Assembly: GCA_003116975.1 (NCBI GenBank) | Contig: BGKB01000182.1 | Location: 62,001 to 126,000 of the forward strand | Length of the DNA stretch: 64,000 nucleotides | Direction: 5' to 3' | From: Aurantiochytrium sp. KH105 | Taxonomy: Eukaryota > Sar > Bigyra > Thraustochytrida > Thraustochytriidae | In this document: one piece after another, positions 30,866 to 39,400 of the stretch | How positions within the stretch are numbered: position 1 is the stretch's first letter | How the letters are laid out: each line of letters begins with the position of its first letter | The notes under the pieces: generated by a model | Databases searched by the model: none | Told to the model about the DNA's origin: nothing | What the model saw: only the letters and a program-made list of their open reading frames with translations | Made by a program: the position numbers and the translations under genes

Positions 30866-32902
30866 ATGGCGCGCGGCGCGGCCGCCTCGCTGGCGGCGCT
30901 GCTGGCCGTGCTGCTGGCCGTGCTGCAGATGGCGGCGGCGCAGGGCGCGAATGGGACGGAGGCGACCGCGACGCTGGCGCCCACGCCCGAGGTGACGGCT
31001 GCGGAAGCGGCGGAAGAGACGCCGGCGCCCACGCCACTGCAGACGGAGCCTACACCGTACCCGACGGCGACCACGCCGGAGCCAGAGTCAACGCCAGAGC
31101 CCACGCCACAGCCAACGCCACAGCCAACGCTCGAGCCCACTACACCTGAACCTACGCCTGAGCCGACGTTGAAGCCTACTCTCAAGCCCACGGATGCGCC
31201 AACCCCGTTTCCAACCAAATCACCAACTCCATTACCTACCACAAAAGCTCCAACTTCGTTCCCTACAAAGGCGACGACACCATCGCCAACTTCTTTCCCC
31301 ACCAAGGCGACCACAGGGTCTCCAACCGTGGCTCCCACGAAGCAACCCGAGCTGAGCTGGAACACCATTGAGGTGACCGGCATGCTCGACGGCGTCAACA
31401 CATCGCGTTCATGCGTTTACCGAATCGACGAAGCGGCCTCGTGGAAAACCGTCAATTGCAGCGAGGTGGGCTTTGCGGACACGGCGAGCGCAAACGAAGT
31501 TTCGGTCTCCTCCTCGGAGCAGGGCGAGACAGCCACTTCTTCGTCGTCCTCCGGCACGTCATCAACGACAAAAACAGTGGACGTGGTTGCAGATATGGAC
31601 AATCTCGAGGTTTACGCCTCACAGTACGCAGTTTGCATGGAGTCTGCCTCCTGCGTTACGGGCACGCCCGTCGTGGACGCGAATGGCGACCTCTTGGCGC
31701 GCCTCGAGCTGAACAATGGCACGTACAAGGTAACAATCGTCGCCCAGGTGACACCATTGACAGACGAAGAAACGGTTCTTCTCGTGAGGAGCGAGAAGCT
31801 CTTTATCGATATCGAGGCCGAGCTTGGGAGCGACGCCATCTTCGTCTCGGAACAAATGCAGCACGTGGGGATCGCGCTTGCATCCATTTCATACGTCACC
31901 ATCTTTTTACTGATTCTATGGCAGTACAAGCATCGATTTCATCGTATCGTGCTCATTGGCCAGAGCGACCTGCTCCTCATGATTCTCTTTGGAACGACGG
32001 TCTCGACAGTGACGATTTTGCTTTTTGCCGTCCCATCGAGCAAGGCGTGTCAGGCCACCTCCTGGACGTACACGCTTGGTTTTGCCATCACCTTCTCCGG
32101 TATCATTGGCAAGCTCTGGCGGGCTCACAAAATCTTCAATAACCGCTACATGAAGGTTCGCAAAAACGTGCGCCGCAATCTCGCCCTTGGGTCCATCCTC
32201 GTGGTGCTCATTGATCTTCTCATCCTCATCATCTGGACCATCTTTGACCCGCTCTCACTGGAACATCGCGTCGGGGAATCGCAAATGGTCAACGTGTGCA
32301 CCTCGGACAGTGCGTGGATCTTTGCAGGGCTCGTCCTCATCAATCACGGCGCCTTACTCGTGTTTGGCCTTTGCAAGGCCAACGAAGACAAGGACATCAA
32401 TCGTATCCTGAGCGAGGCCCGCGAGCTGCGCTTCGTGCTCGCCGCCAGCATCGTTGTCCCAGTGCTCATAGTGCCTCTTTTATGGGTGTACTTTGACCAG
32501 CCTGATCTGCGCTATGCGCTCAATTCCATTGTGGTCTTTCTTACCAACATGTCAATTCTCGCCATTTGCTTCCTTCCCCGTATCCTACACATTCATTACT
32601 ACCATACGGAGGAGATCCAGCTGGCACGACCTTCGCAGCACGAGCGCATGGGGAGTGTTCCTGACATCTCGCTCCAGGTCGGTTCTTCCCGCGTAAAGGA
32701 TGGCTTCAAGAGGCCAAGCGCCAGCGAGAGCTCGGGCAAGGCTTCAAGCGATGGACCCAAAGATCGAGTCTCAGGCAAAGTTCCTGACTCGCTTGTTCGT
32801 GTCGCACGCGATGTTTCGGCCAGACTAGCTCGCGCAACGCAAACCTCCCGTTCTAGTGACACCGAGTCCAACAAGATGGGTCTAGCACCCATGAAAAGCT
32901 GA
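30866..32902 (+). CDS. class C (GABA-B-like) 7TM receptor without a Venus-flytrap domain
   Basis: Single exon, 678 aa. A signal peptide (about residues 1-26, Leu/Ala-rich) leads into a Thr/Pro-rich stalk of repeated TPEPTPxPT units (about 35-165), probably heavily O-glycosylated. A beta-rich extracellular part of about 160 aa follows, then seven hydrophobic segments (about 330-585). The 7TM core resembles the 7tm_3/GABA-B class (LLLMILFGTTVSTVTILLF, FSGIIGKLWRAHKIF, VLIVPLLWVYF). The tail of about 95 aa is Ser-rich. The bilobed ligand-binding domain of animal GABA-B receptors is absent, so the ligand may be bound elsewhere or the stalk may sense a surface. G-protein coupling is inferred from family. 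Confidence 0.85.
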   Translation: MARGAAASLAALLAVLLAVLQMAAAQGANGTEATATLAPTPEVTAAEAAEETPAPTPLQTEPTPYPTATTPEPESTPEPTPQPTPQPTLEPTTPEPTPEPTLKPTLKPTDAPTPFPTKSPTPLPTTKAPTSFPTKATTPSPTSFPTKATTGSPTVAPTKQPELSWNTIEVTGMLDGVNTSRSCVYRIDEAASWKTVNCSEVGFADTASANEVSVSSSEQGETATSSSSSGTSSTTKTVDVVADMDNLEVYASQYAVCMESASCVTGTPVVDANGDLLARLELNNGTYKVTIVAQVTPLTDEETVLLVRSEKLFIDIEAELGSDAIFVSEQMQHVGIALASISYVTIFLLILWQYKHRFHRIVLIGQSDLLLMILFGTTVSTVTILLFAVPSSKACQATSWTYTLGFAITFSGIIGKLWRAHKIFNNRYMKVRKNVRRNLALGSILVVLIDLLILIIWTIFDPLSLEHRVGESQMVNVCTSDSAWIFAGLVLINHGALLVFGLCKANEDKDINRILSEARELRFVLAASIVVPVLIVPLLWVYFDQPDLRYALNSIVVFLTNMSILAICFLPRILHIHYYHTEEIQLARPSQHERMGSVPDISLQVGSSRVKDGFKRPSASESSGKASSDGPKDRVSGKVPDSLVRVARDVSARLARATQTSRSSDTESNKMGLAPMKS

Positions 32903-33413
32903 CGGCCACGGTCGTTTCGTCTCGTTGTAGTTGACCCTGTTCCCTACCCAGCATGACGAGCTTCTCCTTCTCACCTGTGAGGTGACACAGGACGAGTGCG
33001 CTCGCATGCCTGCACTCCAGCCAAAACTCTGAACGTATCTGACTATTTTTCATTTCCCTCTTGCTCTGGCCTTCGTCTTCTTGTCTCCAGCAGTTCGCAT
33101 GTCCAACGTTTCTGTCAGCTGTTGGCTCGATTTCACTCCTTCATCATGATGCATGCACACGTCCATCCTTTCATCCATCAGGGCAGAATGTGCCCTTGGC
33201 CCCGCACTCCGACGCGCAGGCGACGCGATGCCAAACCGCCTGCGGTCGAGACCTGGGATCGATCGTATACTTTCGCTCCTCTGTTCGCACTGTTTATACC
33301 CGTCGATTTGCGAAACCCCAAACCAGCAAGCAAGCAAGCAAGCGAGCAAGCAAGCAAACAAAGAATCGAGGTTGCGTTACGAGCGCTGCGGTGACCTGGA
33401 GCTCGCCGCGGCG
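32903..33413. other. intergenic region upstream of golgin
   Basis: Contains a CAAG tetranucleotide run (about 33327-33357) just before the golgin start. The golgin frame stays open upstream to an ATG at 33153, but that segment looks non-coding (low complexity, no conserved pattern). Confidence 0.45.
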
Positions 33414-36400
33414 ATGTGGTCGCAGCTGGAGCGCGTGCGCGCGCAGGCGCAGCAGGCGGCCAAGTCCGTGAGCGGCGCCGCGGCGGCGGCCGCCGCGAGC
33501 TCCTCGGAAACGGGGTCGCGAGATGGCGCCCAAGGGACGACGACCGGCCCCGAGGAGGAGCTGCGGCGCCGGCTCGACGAGCTGAGCGGCGCGCTCGAGG
33601 CCCTGCGCGAGGAGAACGAGATGCTCAAGGCCAGCGACGACGCCGCAGCCACGGCGGCGCACTACCGGGCCCAGGCGCAGACGCTCCAGGAGGAAGTGGC
33701 AAAGCAAAAGGAAGACGCCGTCGCTCAGCAAAAGCAGCTCAAGCAAAAGCTCAAGACCGTGCTCGAAAAGTGCAAGGAGTACAAAGACGAACGCGATCGC
33801 CTGCAGCAGGCAGCGCAAAGCGGGGATGGGGTCTCGGCTAGCGGCGGCGGCGGCAATGAAGAGGTCGCGCCAGGAACGGCAACCAACGGCCAGAATGGCG
33901 GCGACGAGGCCGCCAAGCTCAAGGCGCAGCTCGTCAAGGTGCTCAACAAACACAAAGAGGTCCGCGCCGAAAACGAACGCCTCACCAAGGCTCTCGACGA
34001 GGCTACGGCGGCCAATCCTGGCGCTGCCGCTGCTGCCGCTGCAGGAGGAGGAGGAGCAGGAGGTAAAGCGTGTAATGCAAACGCAGACGAGCTCAAGGAT
34101 AAGCTCAAGACCCTCTTGCAAAAATGCAAAGAGCTGAAGAAGGAGCGGGACGAGCTCGACGCCGCGGCAACGCAGCGCGCACAGGATCAGCAGCACCTCG
34201 AGGAACATGTGCAAGAACTCACACAAAAGCTTGCCGCTGCAAATGAAGTGCGTGAAGCTGGTGCAGACAACCTAAACAGCACACAAGCAACCGCCGACCT
34301 AGAGACCGCTCTCGAACAGGAACGTCAAAAGCAGCTTGCGGCACTCGAGCAAATTGCCGAGCTCGAAGAGGCCCTGCATCGCGCGGAAAGGGACAACATT
34401 TCAATACAGGCACGCCTCGAAGATACTGAGTCTCAGCTAGCATCACAAGCCTCGACGGCGATGGAGGCCACCGACGACTCGAGCGCCAAAATACAATCTC
34501 TTCAGGACGCGCTCGATACGGTAAAGGGCAAACTTCACGATGCTCACTCGCATGCCATGGAAGTCGAGACAGAACGCGAGGATCTACAGGCCAAGGTATC
34601 GGCGCTCGAGAGCGAGCGCGAGGACCTAGCCGCCAAACTCTCTGCGCAGCAGGAGCACGAAGATGGCATTGCTGCCTCGCAGCGCGCTGAGCAAGACGAA
34701 CTCCAGGAAGTCATTGAAGATTTGCGACGCGAGCTTCATGCCGCTGGTCAAGACACGGCAGCGGTCAAGGCAGAGCTCGAAGCAGCCCAGCGTGCCCTCT
34801 CCAAAGCCGAGATACGTGCAACCGAAGGTTCCGACGCGTTCCAGCATGCGCGCGATGCCTGGGCGCACGAACGAGAACAGTTGCACATGACCCAAGAGCA
34901 GATGCGCAAGCAAGATGAGCACGCGCTCAAGGCAGCTTCCGAGGATCTCGTTGACCAGCTGCGAGCTGCAGAAGAGCTTGCCCAACGCCTTGAAAAGGAA
35001 AAGATCGCTCTCGAGAAGGAGTCCATGAATCAGCTCAATGAGGCGCAACAAAAGATTGAGGCACTCGAAAGCAAATATCAAGACACCGAAGCCTCTCTTG
35101 CGGAGCAACTTCAGGACATGGAGGAGCTTACTGTGCAGCGGCAGCACTCTCAGCGTCAGCTCGAAGTGGCTCTCCAAGACAGCGCAGAACAGCAGGAACG
35201 CTTCGATGCTCTTCAAGATGAACTCGACAAGGCCAACGTCAAGGCCGAGCAGGATGCAGAATGTGTCGACGATCTTCGCGCTCGCCTTGAAAAGGTCAAC
35301 CTTGACCACAAAAAAGAACTCGATGCTCTCTCTGAAAATTTGCATGCCAAGGAGGATCGTCTTGCTGCTCTTTCAGAGGAGCTTGAAAGCGCGCAACAGA
35401 AGCTTGCCGAGGCGGACGTCCAGCGCGAAGCCCTAGCGGCTCTCCGTGCCACCTCGGAGAGTCAAGCCACCGAGGTGGAGAATCTTAAGCAAACCGCCCA
35501 AACTCTGGAAGAAACAACGGCCGAGCTGGAGCGTCTTCGAGCCAAGGCCGAGAGGGACGAGACCGAATACAGGGACACCCTCGACAAGGTCCAAGAGCAT
35601 GTCCAGAGCCTCGAGGAGGAGAACCATGATCTTCAGTCGCGACTCGGATACACGCGCGAGGCTGCAGCCAAGGCGGAGGATCTCGTCAGCCAGGCTTCAG
35701 ACGAGGAACGTAGACTCGCTGTGCACTTGACCGATTCGAGCCGCGAGTTGCAAAACGAGCTTGACAGTCTGCGCCAAGAGTATGCCGCTCTCAAGGACCG
35801 TCTCGATTCTGTGACACAGCAGCGTGATGAGCTCGAGTCCCGAATCTCGGTGTTGAAAGAAGAGCATTCAAGCGCGCTTGAAAGTGGTCTCAATGACCAG
35901 GAAAGACGACTTGCCACGAAAGTTGAAGAGGTCGAAAGCCGCGCGCAGCACCAAATCCAAGAGCTACAGGAGCGACACGAGGCGCAACTCCAGACACTCA
36001 CCGAGGCGCGCACGACGCTCGAAGGCGAGCTAGAGACCTTGAGAACCTTAGCGGCCGAAAAGGACCAATTGTTGGCCGAAGTCACGGACGCTCGCGCGGC
36101 CTTGGAAGACCATGCTCAGAAGGTCTCTGCGCAGAATGAGGAGGCGTCAAAAGCACAGTCTGCCGCGTTCGAGGAGAAACTCAGCGCGCTCACAGCAACG
36201 CTTGCAGAGCGCGAAGAGGCGCTACAAAGCGCAAAACAGGCTCTCGAGGCCTCCGAGCAGGCTTGCGCCTCGCATGCCGAGAGTCTCGTCAGGGTAGAGG
36301 ATGCCTCGCGAGCTCAGGTGCAAGAGCTTACGGAAGAGCTCGAAGCATTGCGTGCAGCCGCGCATGATAAGGAGCAGGCATTGGGCGAAGCGCGCTCATC

Positions 36401-39400
36401 CTTGGAGGAACAGATCCAGCAACTAACACAAGAGGGTGAAGAGACCATGCAAAAGTATCAGAGCGAGCTTGGAGACAAACTTGGAGCGCTCGAAAAAGCT
36501 TTGGTCGAGCGCGAGGCGGAGTTAGAAACTGCTGCGCAAGCAAAAGCGTCTCTTAATGACCAGGTGCACAGCCTTGAGACGGCAGTGCAAGAGAAGGAGG
36601 ACAACTTGCGAAAGGCAGAAGAGACGCGGGCAGACTTGCAGGAGCAAATCCGACAGCTCACAGAACAGGGTGAAGAGGCAACGCGGCAATACCAGACCGA
36701 GCTGCAAGAAAAACTTCAGACCCTGCAGGACTCGCTGGCAGAACGTGACGAGGCTTTGAAGGATGTCGAGCAAGCACGCGCTTCGCTTTCTCACGAGATT
36801 GATGAAATGAAAGCAGCCGCGCAGACGCAACTCGAAGATTTTCAGGCCAAAGTTGAGGCGCTGCAGACTACAATGCAAGAAAAGGAAGACATTCTGCGTG
36901 ACGCGGACGAAACGCGCTCTAATCTGGAAGAGCAGGTGCAGCAACTCACTCAGCAGAGCGAGGCCGCCGCTTTACAGTGCGAGTCGAGCTTGCAAGAAAA
37001 GCTCGAGCCGTTGCAAAAGGTGCTCGCAGAACGCGATGAGGCCTTGCAAGATGCCGATCAGGCGCGTGCGGCGCTTTCACAAGAGTTAGAGGAATTGAAG
37101 GAAGCAGGGCAGGCTCGTTCTGAAGAGCTCCAGACCAAGCTAGAGGCACTGCAGACTGTGGTGCAGGAAAAGGACGGAGAGATTCAACAACTCACGCAAC
37201 AAGGCGAGGCCGCTGCGCAGCAGTACCAGACGGACCTGCAAGAAAAGGTTCAGTCGTTGGAAAATGCACTTGCGGAGCGCGAAGAGGCTCTTCAGACTGC
37301 AGAAGGCAGCCGCTCAACTCTTTCGCAAGAAATTGAAGAGCTCAAGCAGCATGGTCAAGCTCAGTCGGAAGAACTTACTTCTAGACTCGAGACCCTGCAG
37401 ACTGCATTGCAAGAAAAGGAGGATCTTGTGCACGAAGCCATCGAGGCGCGGACCAGCTTGGAAGATCAGCTCCAGCAGCTTCAGCAGCAAGGGGTAGATT
37501 TTCAAGAACGAATGGAAACGCTGCAGACGTCGCTAGCTGAGCGTGAGGAATCCATGGAGAATATCGAGAAGGCTCGTACATCGCTTTCGCAAGAACTTGA
37601 GGAGCTCAGGGAGAGTGGACAGAAAGACTCGGAGCAGCTTCGAGCCCAGCTAGAGACTTTGCAAAGTGCTCTCGAGGAAAAAGACGAACGGATCCATCGG
37701 CTCACAGAAAGTGGCGAAGAAGCTACGCGTCAATTTCAAGCAGACCTGCAAGAAAAGCTTGAGGCTATGCAGGGCTCTCTTGACGAACGGGGAGAAGCCT
37801 TGCATGTAGCGGAGCAGGCTCGCTCTTCCCTCGCGCAAGAAATTGAAAATCTAAAAGAGGCTGGCAACGCTCATGCTCAGGAATATGAAAGCAAGTTGGA
37901 GGCGCTGCAAAGCGCGATGGAAGAGAAGGACGAGGTGCTGCGGGAGGCGGGCGAGACGCGCACAGTGTTGGAAGAGCAAGTCAAGCAACTTTTGCATCAG
38001 GCTGAGGAGCTCGCACAAAAGCATCAGGCAGATTTGCAGGAGAAGCTTCAGTCTCTGCAAGACACCCTCGCAGACCGCGAGGAAGCCTTGCAGAACGCTG
38101 AGCAGGCTCGAACATCGCTTGCTCAAGAGCTTGAAGCACTACAGGAGACTGGCAAGACGCAAACAGACGAGCTGCAAGCCAAACTGGAGGCTTTGCAGGC
38201 CGACGTCGAGCAAAAAGATCAACAGATCGTGCAGCTCACGCAACAGGGCGAAGAGGCCATTCAGCAGTATCAAGCAGGCCTGCAGGAGAAGCTTCAGTCT
38301 CTGCAAGACACCCTCGCAGACCGCGACGAAGCCTTGCAGAACGCTGAGCAGGCTCGAACATCGCTTGCTCAAGAGCTTGAAGCACTACAGGAGACTGGCA
38401 AGACGCAAACAGACGAGCTGCAAGCCAAACTGGAGGCTTTGCAGGCCGACGTCGAGCAAAAAGATCAACAGATCGTGCAGCTCACGCAACAGGGCGAAGA
38501 GGCCATTCAGCAGTATCAAGCAGGCCTGCAGGAGAAGCTTCAGTCTCTGCAAGACACCCTCGCAGACCGCGACGAAGCCTTGCAGAACGCTGAGCAGGCT
38601 CGAACATCGCTTGCTCAAGAGCTTGAAGCACTACGGGAGACTGGCCAGACGCAAACAGACGAGCTCCAAGCCAAACTGGAGGCTTTGCAGGCCGACGTCG
38701 AGCAAAAAGATCAACAGATCGTGCAGCTCACGCAACAGGGCGAAGAGGATATTCAGCAGTATCAAGCAGGCCTGCAGGAGAAGCTTCAATCTCTGCAAGA
38801 CACCCTCGCAGACCGCGAGGAAGCCTTGCAGAACGCTGAGCAGGCTCGAACATCGCTTGCTCAAGAGCTTGAAGCACTACGGGAGACTGGCCAGACGCAA
38901 ACAGACGAGCTCCAAGCCAAACTGGAGGCTTTGCAGGCCGACGTCGAGCAAAAAGATCAACAGATCGTGCAGCTCACGCAACAGGGCGAAGAGGATATTC
39001 AGCAGTATCAAGCAGGCCTGCAGGAGAAGCTTCAGTCTCTGCAAGACACCCTCGCAGACCGCGAGGAAGCCTTGCAGAACGCTGAGCAGGCTCGAACATC
39101 GCTTGCTCAAGAGCTTGAAGCACTACAGGAGACTGGCAAGACGCAAACAGACGAGCTGCAAGCCCAAATGGAGGCGCTGCGCCATCAAATTCAAGAAAAA
39201 GATGATCTCCTGCACAGTGCTGACCAGACACGATCCGGTTTGGAAGAGCAGATTCGAGGTCTCACAGAGAAGAGCGCAGAAGCATCGCAGCAGCTTCAGA
39301 CAGAGCTCCAGGACAAGCTCGAAGCTCTTGAATGCGCTTTGGCCGAACGAGATGGAGCCTTGCAATCATCTGAACAAGCTCGAGCCGCGTTGTTGCAAGA

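Noticed and set aside
30358-31401. 347-aa Gly/Val-rich open frame antisense to the GPCR
   Set aside because: Antisense of the TPEPTP stalk repeat; the GPCR on the other strand is well supported.
33294-34226. 310-aa Leu-rich antisense open frame that looks membrane-like
   Set aside because: It is the complement of Glu/Lys/Gln-rich coiled coil, which always reads as Leu/Phe-rich antisense.
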